DNA of 37,062 nt from Streptomyces sp. S3(2020). GTDB lineage: Bacteria > Actinomycetota > Actinomycetes > Streptomycetales > Streptomycetaceae. The position numbers and the translations under genes are program-made. Below the pieces are notes generated by a model. That model was not told the origin of the DNA. It made no database searches and was given only the letters and a program-made list of their open reading frames with translations. The stretch spans positions 1-37,062 of the forward strand of contig NZ_JABERD010000089.1 of NCBI RefSeq assembly GCF_013044505.1, written 5' to 3'. Positions 26,613-34,678 of this stretch are shown here, piece after piece. Each line of letters starts with the position of its first letter. Position 1 is the stretch's first letter.

Positions 26613-27022
26613 GACCTCTTTCCGAGCTGCGGATTCTTCCCCGCAGCGTAGGCGGGGCGCGCTCCCCGGACCATCGGCCGTCCGCCCTGCGCCCCGGGTC
26701 CTAGGACCGTGCGGACCGGTCCGCCCCCGTTGACAGTTGACGTTTTCGGCAAGAACATCGGCCGGAGCGAGCAGAAAAGAGCAGACGTGCCACGCGTGAC
26801 GTCGGCCCGGGGAGGGAGGCTTCGCGCGTACCGGCCGGTTTCAGGGGCGGCCGGCACGCGCGAAGTGGCGGCTGTCCGTCGTGGACCGGCGATCCGGTCA
26901 CCGCTCCTGGAGAACCTCGCCGCGGTCCGGCGCGGCGACTAGTGAGGAACCGTCCGCCCCACCCGCCACAGCCGTCCTGGGCGGCCCGTTCCCGGCGGCC
27001 TTACGGACAGGGGGAGTTCGGG
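26613..27022. other. 410-bp stretch without a convincing gene
   Basis: Short open frames exist on both strands but none has coding character with a ribosome site. It holds a perfect 14-bp palindrome, GCGGACCGGTCCGC (26711-26724), directly before TTGACA (26730-26735), which could be a -35 for transcription toward the kinase remnant; a matching -10 is poor (GAACAT, 26753-26758). Nothing else is recognised. Confidence 0.5.
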
Positions 27023-27469
27023 GTGCAGACACTGCGCGACACGGACCCTCGGCGGATCGGCCCGTACGAGGTCCTGGGCAGACTCGGCGCGGGTGACATG
27101 GGCGAGGTGTATCTCGCCGAGCCACCCGCCGACCCGCCCGCCGGTTCCCGGCCGGCCTCCCGGCAGGAGGTACGGGCGGCGCGTGCCGTCGGCGGGACGG
27201 GGACGTACGTCGCGCGGATCATCGACGCGGACACCGAGGCCGAACGAACGTGGACGGCGACCGAGTTCGTCGACGGACCGAACCTGTTCCTCGGCTCCAC
27301 GACGCTGCGCGTCATCGACCGGCAGGGCCGGCAGACCCGGTCGCTGTCGTTCAACTCGAAGATCCTGGCCGAGTACAGCCCCGTGATCAGCACCGCAGAC
27401 CAGGGACTGCGCGTGTACGTCGCCACACCGAACGGCATCACCGCGCCGGCCTGTCCGCCTAGGCCCTGA
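27023..27469 (+). pseudogene. Internally deleted Ser/Thr protein kinase remnant
   Basis: The 148-residue frame opens like a PknB-type kinase: DPRRIGPYEVLGRLGAGDMG then EVYLAE, the ATP glycine loop. It continues with EVRAARAVGGTGTYVARIIDAD and TATEFVDGPN, the alphaC-to-hinge part of streptomycete kinases. The VALK lysine strand is replaced by a Pro-rich patch. After the hinge it jumps to LFLGSTTLRVIDRQGRQT and RVYVATPNGITA, which resemble the last blade of a PQQ/WD-type sensor domain of such kinases. The HRD and DFG motifs, the activation loop and the TM helix are missing. An in-frame deletion of most of a receptor kinase explains this. GTG 27023 has GGGGAG upstream, so a short product may still be made. 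Confidence 0.72.
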
Positions 27470-27566
27470 GCGGGTCGGGCAAAATCCGCTGCGGGTTCGG
27501 ACGGCCGTATCGATGTGCGGCGCCGCAGCCGAACGACGGCACCTCACCGCTCATCCAGCGGAGCGC

Positions 27567-28016
27567 CTAGCCCCGGTTCGCCCCCGCCGGGATCCCGTAC
27601 GCCCGCTCCACCTTCAGCCGGAGCACCACCCGGCGGTCGCGGACCATCGCGGCTCGGAAGTCGTTCCAGTCGGGGTGCTCGCCCAGGACGTCGCGGTACA
27701 GCCGGACGAGTTCCTCGACCGTCTCGTCGTACGGGTCCCGTGCCACCGGCGTGAGCTCCGCCGTCCCCTCGGCGACCGTGTACGCCCACCGGTCCGCGGC
27801 CGTCACGTGGTAGGACGCCCTCGGATCGCGGCGCAGATTGCGGGTCTTGGCGCGGTCGTCCGTGACCGAGACCCGGATGATCCGCTCGTCGGGGTAGTAG
27901 GCGTGGCTGACGTTCGACAGCTGGGGCCGGCCGTCGCGCTTGAGGGTGACGAGCACCCCGCCGTGGCCCTCGGAGAGCAGCCCGAGCAGTGCGTTCTGCG
28001 TCGCGTCCTGAGTCAT
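27567..28016 (-). CDS. PPOX-class flavin/F420-dependent oxidoreductase
   Basis: A 149-residue split-barrel protein of the pyridoxamine-phosphate-oxidase-like group, close in layout to Rv1155-type F420-binding enzymes. Features: GHGGVLVTLKRDGRPQLSNVSHAYYPDERI (first strands and phosphate-binding Arg), RVSVTDDRAKTRNLRRDPRASYHVTA (cofactor loop with Lys-Thr-Arg-Asn), and the helical WNDFRAAMVRDRRVVLRLKVER end. Actinobacterial homologues reduce unsaturated substrates with F420H2 or bind the cofactor. The ATG at 28016 is divergent from the TetR gene; the tandem operator lies 51-89 bases upstream, so it is probably under that repressor. Confidence 0.9.
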   Translation of the reverse strand: MTQDATQNALLGLLSEGHGGVLVTLKRDGRPQLSNVSHAYYPDERIIRVSVTDDRAKTRNLRRDPRASYHVTAADRWAYTVAEGTAELTPVARDPYDETVEELVRLYRDVLGEHPDWNDFRAAMVRDRRVVLRLKVERAYGIPAGANRG

Positions 28017-28066
28017 GTCTGGGTCAACCGGCGATTGGGGCTCCCGCATTCCCGGACAGGAGGAGC

Positions 28067-28105
28067 ATAGACAGTGTCTACGCATGACTGGTAGACACTG
28101 TCTAT
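28067..28105. promoter_or_regulatory. Tandem palindromic TetR operator overlapping the tetR start codon
   Basis: ATAGACAGTGTCTAC (28067-28081) is repeated as an exact inverted copy, GTAGACACTGTCTAT (28091-28105), with a nine-base spacer. Each arm is itself a near-palindrome (AGACA-N-TGTCT), so there are two operators 24 bp apart, about two helical turns. The right arm contains the first two bases of the tetR ATG (28104). TAGACA occurs at 28068-28073 and 28092-28097 with an 18-base gap and could serve as -35 and -10 of a leaderless tetR promoter. The repeat is seen directly; the promoter reading is inference. Confidence 0.85.
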
Positions 28106-28682
28106 GCGTGAGGTGGAGAGCGGGCTGCGGGCCCGGCTGGTCGAGGTCGGTGTGGAGCTGGTGGCGCGGGAGGGCGTGCAGGCGCTGACCCTGCGGGAGA
28201 TCGCCCGGCGGGCGGGCGTCTCGCACGGTGCGCCGCGCCGCTACTTCCCGACCCATCTGGAGCTGCTGTCGGCCATCGCGGGCCGCGGCTTCGCCGAACT
28301 GGCGAAGCGGACCGCGGGGGTGACCGACGACGGCACGGCGAGCCCGCGCGACCGGCTGACGGAGCTGGGGCGGGTCTATCTGCGGTTCGCGCTGGACAAC
28401 CGCGGCATGTACGAGCTGATGTTCCGTCACGATCTGCTGGAGAGCGGCCGTCTGGGCCTCCGGGACACCAGCCTGCCGCTCTTCGGCCGCCTGGTGGAAC
28501 TGGTCGCCCTGGCCCGGCCGGACGCGGACGCCCGTCTCGTCGCCGGGGCGTTGTGGGCGAACCTGCACGGCATCGCCCAGCTGTGGGGCTGGGGAAGCCT
28601 CCAACTGGCCACGGGTGCCAACGACTTCGACCCCCTCCTGCGCAGCGTCCGCGACGCGCACCTCGGTCGGGAGGACGGGTGA
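28104..28682 (+). CDS. TetR-family repressor of the MFS/PPOX locus
   Basis: A 192-residue TetR regulator. The HTH region covers about 8-55: LRARLVEVGVELVAREG, LTLREIARRAGVSHGAPRRYFPTHLELL. The C-terminal domain (TetR_C_33-like) has LGRVYLRFALDNRGMYELMFRHDLL and ends in a helix near VAGALWANLHGIAQLWGWG. The ATG at 28104 has no ribosome site and overlaps the operator, pointing to a leaderless transcript under tight autorepression; GTG 28113 is a possible later start. The stop overlaps the transporter GTG (GTGA), so regulator and exporter are co-expressed, a usual self-tuning efflux arrangement. Confidence 0.93.
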   Translation: MREVESGLRARLVEVGVELVAREGVQALTLREIARRAGVSHGAPRRYFPTHLELLSAIAGRGFAELAKRTAGVTDDGTASPRDRLTELGRVYLRFALDNRGMYELMFRHDLLESGRLGLRDTSLPLFGRLVELVALARPDADARLVAGALWANLHGIAQLWGWGSLQLATGANDFDPLLRSVRDAHLGREDG

Positions 28683-29971
28683 ACCCTCGTCTCGTTCTCG
28701 CGGGCAGCGTGACCGGCGCGGTGATCGTCGCCCTCGACGGCACGGTCCTCACCGTCGCCCAGCCCACCCTGCAAAGGGACTTGGGCGCCACTTTCGCGCA
28801 GGTCCAGTGGACCAGCACCGGCTATCTCGTCGCGGTGGCGAGTCTGCTGGTGTTCGCGGGACGGCTCGGCGACCGGTACGGGCACCGGCGGCTCTTCGGG
28901 ATCGGCATGCTCGGCTTCGGGATCACGTCGGCGGGCATCGGGACGGCGCCCGGTGTCGGCTGGGTGATCGGACTGCGGGTCGCCCAGGGGGTGTTCGGGG
29001 CGCTCCTGCAACCCGCCACGCTCGGCATGCTGCGCGCCGCCTACCCGGCGGACCGGCTCCGGGGGCCCATCGCGGTGCGCACCGCGGCGATCGGGGTGGC
29101 CGCCGCGGTCGGCCCGTTGGTGGGCGGGGTACTGGTGGCCGGGTCCGGGTGGCGGGCGGTGTTCTTCGTCAACGTCGTGCCCGCGCTGGTGTTCGGCGTG
29201 CTCGCCCTGGCAGTGCGGGAGCCGGAGACGGCCGCCGAGGTCCGCCTCGACCTGCCCGGTGCCGCCCTGCTCGCGGTGACCCTGGGGTTCCTGGTCCATA
29301 CGCTGGTCTCCCCGCACTGGTTCGGCCTGGCGGTGACCGCCGTCGCCGGAACCGCCTTCGTACGCCACGAACGCCTCGCCGAAAGCCCGCTGATACCGCG
29401 TGCCGTCCCCGGCCCACCGCTCGGCGTCCTGGTCGCCGCGTCGGCCGCCCTGTCGGGCACGCTGTTCGTGAGCACGTACGTCCTTCAGTACACGCTCGGC
29501 CTGGACCCCTTCCAAAGCGCCCTGCGCTGCCTCCCGTTGGCGGTGCTGATGGTGGCCGCCGCCGCGGTGTGCCCGGTGCTCCTGCGCCGGGCGGGGGCCC
29601 GCCGTACGACGGCGACCGCGATGGCGGTCCTCGCCGTCGGGATCCTGGTGCTCTCCCGGGCGTCGGGCGCGGGCACGCTGGGCGCCGGATTCGCGCTGCT
29701 GGGCGCGGGGTTCGGGACCGTCATGGTGGCGGCCACCCATGTCGTCGTACGGGAGAGCCCGGTCGGGGCGGCAGGGGTGGCGGGCGGGTTGCAGCAGACC
29801 GCGATGAACGTCGGGCCGACGCTCGGGGTGGCCCTGGCCGCCACGGAGGTGTCCCTCGTGGCGTTCGCCGCGGTCGCCCTGGCGGGCGCGGCACTGTCGG
29901 CCGGTTTCCGCTCCAGGACGGCCGATCAAGGTCAACCGGGCAACCGTTCGCGGGTTCCTGCGCGACGATGA
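28679..29971 (+). CDS. MFS drug-exporter-like transporter (DHA2-like)
   Basis: A 430-residue multi-helix exporter. It begins LVLAGSVTGAVIVALDGTVLTVAQPTLQRDLG, the DHA2-type helix 1 motif, then has motif A GRLGDRYGHRRLFGIGM in the 2-3 loop, RVAQGVFGALLQPATLGMLRAA in helix 4, and the antiporter motif C region AAIGVAAAVGPLVGGVLV in helix 5. It is shorter than 14-helix DHA2 members (~480-520), and the C-terminal Arg-rich tail is short. GTG 28679 overlaps the tetR stop. The likely cargo is a toxic compound that is also the TetR ligand. Confidence 0.92.
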   Translation: MNPRLVLAGSVTGAVIVALDGTVLTVAQPTLQRDLGATFAQVQWTSTGYLVAVASLLVFAGRLGDRYGHRRLFGIGMLGFGITSAGIGTAPGVGWVIGLRVAQGVFGALLQPATLGMLRAAYPADRLRGPIAVRTAAIGVAAAVGPLVGGVLVAGSGWRAVFFVNVVPALVFGVLALAVREPETAAEVRLDLPGAALLAVTLGFLVHTLVSPHWFGLAVTAVAGTAFVRHERLAESPLIPRAVPGPPLGVLVAASAALSGTLFVSTYVLQYTLGLDPFQSALRCLPLAVLMVAAAAVCPVLLRRAGARRTTATAMAVLAVGILVLSRASGAGTLGAGFALLGAGFGTVMVAATHVVVRESPVGAAGVAGGLQQTAMNVGPTLGVALAATEVSLVAFAAVALAGAALSAGFRSRTADQGQPGNRSRVPARR

Positions 29972-30036
29972 TGTCTGAGGTCGTCGCGGCGGGGTATGCC
30001 GGATCGCACCTCGACGAACGCGAGCGGAGGAGAGCG

Positions 30037-31263
30037 ATGGCACAGCTGCGGCAGGAAGTCGACCCCGGTGAGGTCGGGCTGGACGTGAAGGCGCTGGACC
30101 GCCTCGACCAGCACTTCGCCCACTACGTCGACGAGGGACGCATGCCCGGCTTCCTGGTGGCCGTCGCCCGCGGCGGCCGCGTCGCCCACCTCACGGCCCA
30201 CGGCCACCGTGACCTCGCCGCCGGACTGCCCGTCGAGGCGGACACCCTGTGGCGGATCTACTCGATGACCAAGCCCGTCACCGCGATGGCCGCGCTGATC
30301 CTGGTCGAGGAGGGAAGGCTGTCGCTGGACGACCCGGTGGCCCGGCATCTGCCCGCCTTCGCCGACGCCCGGGTGTACGAGAGCGGCTCGGGCGCGGGCA
30401 TGGTCACCCGGCCCGCCGCACAGCCCATGCTGATCCGGCACCTGATGACCCACACCGCGGGCCTGACCTTCGCCTTCTACCACTCCCACCCGGTCGACGC
30501 CCTGTACCGCGAGGCCGATCTGGAGTCGTCGGTGGTGCCGGGATCGACCCTGGCCGAGACGGTCGACGTGTACGCGAGCCTGCCGCTCCAGTTCGAACCG
30601 GGCACGCAGTGGAACTACTCGGTCGCCTCCAATGTGCTCGGCCGGGTCATCGAGGTGGTGTCCGGGCAGCCTCTGGACGTCTTCTTCGCCGAGCGGGTCT
30701 TCGGACCGCTCGGCATGACCGACGCCGGCCTGAGCGTCACGGACGAACAGGCGGGCAGACTCTCCGAGTTGTACGGCGAGAAGGACGACGGCGGTATCGA
30801 GCCGATCCCCGGGCTCCCGCTCCGCGGCCGGCCCCGGTTCCTCTCCGGCAGCGGCGGCATGGCGGCCTCCGCGCACGACCTGCACCGCTTCATGGAGTTG
30901 CTGCGCCGTCGCGGCGAGCTCGACGGCATCCGACTGCTCGCCCCCGGGACGGTGGACCTGATGACCAGGAACCACCTTCCCGGCGGCGTCGATCTGCGCG
31001 CCTTCGGCAGCAGGCCGGCCCATGACGAGCCCAACAACGACGGTGTCGGCTTCGGTCTCAGCGTCTCCGTGGTGATCGACCCCGCCCGTACCCTCGCGCC
31101 CACGAGCCCGGGCACATTCGGCTGGAGCGGAGCCGCCTCCACGACGTTCTGGGTCGATCCGGTCCGCGACCTGACCGTGCAGTTCTACACCCAGGTACGG
31201 CCCAGGACCCTCAAGCTCAACCCGGACCTCAGGCGGCTGGTGCACGAGGCCGTGGTCGAGTGA
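30037..31263 (+). CDS. Serine hydrolase, class C beta-lactamase fold (family VIII esterase-like)
   Basis: A 408-residue protein with the SxxK catalytic motif SMTK near residue 76 in WRIYSMTKPVTAMAALIL, HTAGLTFAFYH, the Tyr motif WNYSVASNVLGRVIEVVSG near 190, and the third motif WSGAAST near 370 that stands for KTG in esterases of this family. No signal peptide, so it is cytoplasmic. This points to an esterase or amidase and not an antibiotic-destroying beta-lactamase. ATG 30037 has GGAGGA six bases ahead; ATG 29968/29971 overlaps the MFS stop but lacks coding character. The stop abuts the stop of the convergent saccharopine reductase gene with no gap (TGATCA). Confidence 0.92.
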   Translation: MAQLRQEVDPGEVGLDVKALDRLDQHFAHYVDEGRMPGFLVAVARGGRVAHLTAHGHRDLAAGLPVEADTLWRIYSMTKPVTAMAALILVEEGRLSLDDPVARHLPAFADARVYESGSGAGMVTRPAAQPMLIRHLMTHTAGLTFAFYHSHPVDALYREADLESSVVPGSTLAETVDVYASLPLQFEPGTQWNYSVASNVLGRVIEVVSGQPLDVFFAERVFGPLGMTDAGLSVTDEQAGRLSELYGEKDDGGIEPIPGLPLRGRPRFLSGSGGMAASAHDLHRFMELLRRRGELDGIRLLAPGTVDLMTRNHLPGGVDLRAFGSRPAHDEPNNDGVGFGLSVSVVIDPARTLAPTSPGTFGWSGAASTTFWVDPVRDLTVQFYTQVRPRTLKLNPDLRRLVHEAVVE

Positions 31264-32418
31264 TCAGGCGTCGACCCGCAGCGTGAACTCCACTCCCTCC
31301 AGGGCGAGTTCGCGCAGCCACTGTTCCGACCGGGCCGCCGTCTCCGCGGCCCGGTTGAGGCCGGGCGGCAGCGAGCCGTCCAGGACGTGGCCCACACCGA
31401 GGGCGAGGGTGCGCGAGACACAGCGGGCCATCGCGCTCTCCTCCTCGTCCCCCACCAGGTCCAGCAGATAGCTGCCCGACCACGCCTGCCCCGCCGGGCC
31501 GGCGACGTCCAGCGTCACGGCGAGGACGACCCGGTCCCGGTCGGTGTCCGTGGTCGGATAGGCCGCCGCCAACTCCCGTGCCAGTGCGGCGATCCGGGCG
31601 TCGTCACCGCCCTTGAGCTCCTCGAAGACGGCGTCCCAGGCCCGCAGCCACCCCTCCAGACGCAGGGTGCCCCGCACGAAGGACCGCGCCTTCCAGGCCG
31701 GCGGCATCCCGTACTGCTCGACGAACGGCACGCTGTCGCGGTTCGGATAGACCTCGAAGTCCTCCCCGTCGACGACATGGCGCCGGGTCGCCTCCCAGGG
31801 CCGCGCGGCGGTGGTCTCGGCCCCGTCCTCGATGTACCGCGCGGGCGAGCGCAGGGCGCCCAGGACCCCGAGGGGCGCCCAGCTGAAGCGGTACCGGAAG
31901 TCGTTCGGCACCGCGGGGATGCCGCCGCAGTAGGAGGTGAGGCGGTACGAGGCCGCCGTGCCGTCACCGATCGCGTCCCGGGCCCGGGCGACCAGGCTGT
32001 GCGCGAAGAGGTGGTCGACGCCCGGGTCGAGCCCGGCCTCGGTGAGCACGACGATCCCGGCCGCGAGGGCCGCGGGCACCAGTTCCAGCACGGCGTCCGA
32101 CACATAGCTGGAGCACGCGAAGTGCGCCTTCCGCGCGACGCACGCGGCGAGGATCCCGGCGTGCTCCGGTGCGGGGAGCATCGACACGACGACGTCCCCG
32201 GGCGCGAGTCGCTCCGTCAGCGCGGGGAGGGTGTACGCGCGGGGCTCGGCGAGACCGGTGAGACCGAGCCGGTCGAGGGCCTCGGCGGCGCGTTCCTCGG
32301 TGCGGTGCCACACGTGCACCCTCTCGGCCCTCCCGCACACCCGGGCCAGACCGCTGCCCGTGGACAGCCCGGTGCCGATCCAGTGGACGGTGCCGCTCGC
32401 CGGAACCAGTTCAGCCAT
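31264..32418 (-). CDS. Saccharopine dehydrogenase (L-glutamate-forming, Lys9-like)
   Basis: Predicted to oxidise saccharopine to glutamate and 2-aminoadipate semialdehyde, or to run in reverse. The 384-residue protein has an N-terminal Rossmann start (HWIGTGLSTGSGLARVC), VVVSMLPAPEHAGILAACVARKAHFACSSY near 77-105, then the family signature TEAGLDPGVDHLFAH (126-140) and SYCGGIPAVPNDFRYRFSW near 162-180. These align well, from memory, with yeast Lys9 (GLDPGIDHLY and SYCGGLPAPE). It overlaps the preceding Lys1-like gene by eight bases, so both are coupled. ATG 32418 has GGGGAG upstream. Saccharopine enzymes are uncommon in bacteria; a related Rossmann reductase acting on another imine cannot be excluded. 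Confidence 0.87.
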   Translation of the reverse strand: MAELVPASGTVHWIGTGLSTGSGLARVCGRAERVHVWHRTEERAAEALDRLGLTGLAEPRAYTLPALTERLAPGDVVVSMLPAPEHAGILAACVARKAHFACSSYVSDAVLELVPAALAAGIVVLTEAGLDPGVDHLFAHSLVARARDAIGDGTAASYRLTSYCGGIPAVPNDFRYRFSWAPLGVLGALRSPARYIEDGAETTAARPWEATRRHVVDGEDFEVYPNRDSVPFVEQYGMPPAWKARSFVRGTLRLEGWLRAWDAVFEELKGGDDARIAALARELAAAYPTTDTDRDRVVLAVTLDVAGPAGQAWSGSYLLDLVGDEEESAMARCVSRTLALGVGHVLDGSLPPGLNRAAETAARSEQWLRELALEGVEFTLRVDA

Positions 32419-33472
32419 TCCTCGACTCCCCTTCCGCGATGCCGAGTTCCCGGCAGGTGTCATGGAACCGTTCCAGACAGCGCCCCCACGGCCCGCCGGT
32501 CCCGAAGTCCCGGAGCAGCGGCAGCAACTGGCCCGAGAAGCCCTCGCTGGACTCCTTCGGCAGCAGGGAGGGCAGGTTGTCGATGGCGATGAGATCGAGT
32601 GGGGGTTCCTTGCGGAGCCGGCGCACCGGCTCGTCCCACTCGGTGGTGCGGTCGTAGACCGGGAGCACGTTCAGGGGTGAGCCGACATCGCAGGTGACGT
32701 CGGAGAGGGTGCGCAGACGGCGGGCGGGGTCGTCCAGGTCCGTTTCCCGGAGGAACGGCGGGATCGGGGTGGTGGCGAGGACGCAGTTGACCAGCGCGTC
32801 GTGTTCCAGCAGGGCCCGGCGGTCCAGGTCGCGGGTTTCCTCCAGATCCCAGCAGGTGGGGTCGAGCCCGGCGGCTTGGAGGGCGACGCGGGCGCCGCGT
32901 CCGCTGCGGCCCAGGGCGCCGATGACGAGGGCGGTGAACTCCTCGTCCCCGGGGGCGGGTCGGAGGGTCTCGTCGAGTTCCTCCTTCGAGGTGGGCGTGA
33001 GCGGCGCGCGGAGTCGGCCCCGGTGCTGGAGCACCGCCAGGGCCGCGCCGAGATAGCCCGCCCAGTACCCGAAAGCGGCGAGGCGGCGCCCGTGGTCGTC
33101 GACCAGGTACTCAAGGTCGAGAAGCGCCCCTCCCCCGGCGGCGAACCTGCGCAGCAGGTCCTCGGCGCCCGGCTGCTGCTTGTAGGCGTGCCCGAAGAAG
33201 ATGTGCCGGTGCGTCAACTCGGCTGGTCCGGCGGGGAGTTCCTTCAAGCCGAGGACGACCGCCGCCGGCGGCGCCGCCACCCATGAGCCCGTGGGCGCGA
33301 CGCGGGCGCCGACCGCCTCGTACTCCTCGATCGGGAAGATCCGCTGCGGGGACTCCTCGACGGTCAGGGTCACCCCGCTCTCGACGAGCCCGCGTGCGTC
33401 GGACGGCACGACCGGTGTGCGCCGTTCGGTGGGACGGTCCTCGTGGCGCAGCCACAGATGGAGCTCGGTCAT
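32411..33472 (-). CDS. Saccharopine dehydrogenase (L-lysine-forming, Lys1-like)
   Basis: Predicted to interconvert lysine plus 2-oxoglutarate and saccharopine with NAD(P)H. The 353-residue protein has the alanine-dehydrogenase/transhydrogenase-type N-terminal domain: LRHEDRPTERRTPVVPSDA, FPIEEYEAVGARVAPTGSWV, then GLKELP with Lys77 and FGHAYKQQPG with His95, matching the catalytic Lys77/His96 pair of yeast Lys1. LEYLVDDHGRRLAAFGYWAGYLGAAL, VIGALGRSGRGARVAL (nucleotide loop), DVTCDVGSPLNVLPVYD and IDNLPSLLPKESSEGFS complete the match along the whole chain (yeast 373 residues). The ATG overlaps the stop of the FAD oxidase gene (ATGA). Confidence 0.92.
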   Translation of the reverse strand: MTELHLWLRHEDRPTERRTPVVPSDARGLVESGVTLTVEESPQRIFPIEEYEAVGARVAPTGSWVAAPPAAVVLGLKELPAGPAELTHRHIFFGHAYKQQPGAEDLLRRFAAGGGALLDLEYLVDDHGRRLAAFGYWAGYLGAALAVLQHRGRLRAPLTPTSKEELDETLRPAPGDEEFTALVIGALGRSGRGARVALQAAGLDPTCWDLEETRDLDRRALLEHDALVNCVLATTPIPPFLRETDLDDPARRLRTLSDVTCDVGSPLNVLPVYDRTTEWDEPVRRLRKEPPLDLIAIDNLPSLLPKESSEGFSGQLLPLLRDFGTGGPWGRCLERFHDTCRELGIAEGESRNG

Positions 33473-34614
33473 ACGCAGTTGGCCTCCGGGCGCGGGGCGT
33501 CGGCCGCGAAACGGCCGGCGTTCAACGGGCTGACGTCCACGAAGGGTACGCGGCCCAGGCACAGGTCACGGACGACCTCGCCGACCGCCGGGCCCTGGAG
33601 GAAGCCATGACCGGAGAAGCCGGTCGCATACAGAAAGCGGGATACCGAAGTCGCCTCGCCGATCAGGGCGTTGTGGTCCGGGGTGACCTCGTACAGGCCC
33701 GCCCAGCCGCCGGTGCGGCGCAGGTCGAGGAGGGAGGGGGCGCGGTTCTCCATGGCGGCGGCGAGGCGGGGGATCCAGCGGTCGTGGGTGTCGGTGGCGA
33801 AGCCGGGGCGCTCGTCGGGGTCGGACATGCCGACGAGGAGGCCGGGGCCCTCGCGGTGGAAGTAGAGGGTGCTGCTGAAGTCGATGGTCATCGGCAGGCC
33901 GGGCGGCAGGCCCCGGACCGGCTCGGTGACCGCGATCTGGCGGCGCAGCGGCTCCACGGGCAGGTCGACTCCGACCATCTTCCCGACCGCGCGCGACCAG
34001 GCGCCGGCCGCGCAGACCACCGTGTCGGTGGAGATGGTGCCGAGCGTCGTCTCGACGGCCGTGATGGTGTCGCCGCGCACGGTGATGCCGGTGACCTCGG
34101 TGTGCCGCAGGATGCGGGCGCCCAGGGCGCGGGCGGCGGAGGCGTAGCCGTGGACGACGGCCTCGGGGGTGCAGTGGCCGTCGTCCGGTGAGAAGGCGGC
34201 GCCGAGCAGCCCGTCGGTGCTGATCAGCGGGGAGAGCTTGCGGGCCTCTTTCGGGGTGAGCATGCGGCTGGGCACGCCGAGGGAGTTCTGGAGCCGTACG
34301 CCCGCCTCGAAGGAGGCCACGTCCTCGGGCGTCGACAGCAGGAACAGGTAGCCGACGCGGTGCAGGCCGATGTCGTGGCCGACCTCCTGGTGGAACCGGC
34401 CGAACGCCTCCAGGCTGCGCGCGCCGAGCAGCACGTTGAGGCCGTCGGAGAACTGGGCCCGCACCCCTCCGGCCGCCTTCGAGGTGGATCCGGAGGCCAG
34501 TTCGTCGCGTTCGACGAGGACGATGTCGCGGACACCGGCGGCGGCGAGGTGGTAGGCGATGCTCGCGCCCATCACTCCGCCGCCGATCACCACGGCGTTT
34601 GCCTGCGTCCTCAC
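33469..34614 (-). CDS. FAD-dependent amine oxidase, sarcosine/pipecolate-oxidase-like (DAO family)
   Basis: A 381-residue flavoenzyme. The FAD loop is AVVIGGGVMGASIAYHLAAAG followed by VLVERDELASGSTSKAAGG; the substrate domain is in the middle; and the end has GGWAGLYEVTPDHNALIG and ATGFSGHGFLQGPAVGE, typical of monomeric sarcosine oxidase and SoxB-like proteins. The family oxidises secondary amines such as sarcosine, pipecolate, proline or N-methyl amino acids. Coupling (ATGA overlap) to two saccharopine enzymes suggests a lysine-derived secondary amine, for example pipecolate or saccharopine itself; this is inference. GTG 34614 has GGGAGG upstream. Confidence 0.9.
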   Translation of the reverse strand: MRTQANAVVIGGGVMGASIAYHLAAAGVRDIVLVERDELASGSTSKAAGGVRAQFSDGLNVLLGARSLEAFGRFHQEVGHDIGLHRVGYLFLLSTPEDVASFEAGVRLQNSLGVPSRMLTPKEARKLSPLISTDGLLGAAFSPDDGHCTPEAVVHGYASAARALGARILRHTEVTGITVRGDTITAVETTLGTISTDTVVCAAGAWSRAVGKMVGVDLPVEPLRRQIAVTEPVRGLPPGLPMTIDFSSTLYFHREGPGLLVGMSDPDERPGFATDTHDRWIPRLAAAMENRAPSLLDLRRTGGWAGLYEVTPDHNALIGEATSVSRFLYATGFSGHGFLQGPAVGEVVRDLCLGRVPFVDVSPLNAGRFAADAPRPEANCV

Positions 34615-34678
34615 GGGCGAGCCTCCCAGGGTTGTCGGGGCCGGTCCCCTCTTCCTGTCCTGACTCCGGTGCCCGTAA

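Noticed and set aside
26711..26724. 14-bp GC palindrome GCGGACCGGTCCGC
   Set aside because: Such GC palindromes arise often by chance at this base composition, and no promoter with a credible -10 accompanies it. Mentioned only as content of the gene-free stretch.
30037..31263. Beta-lactam resistance gene
   Set aside because: It has the beta-lactamase fold motifs SMTK and a Tyr motif, but WSG in place of KTG and no signal peptide, as in cytoplasmic family VIII esterases.
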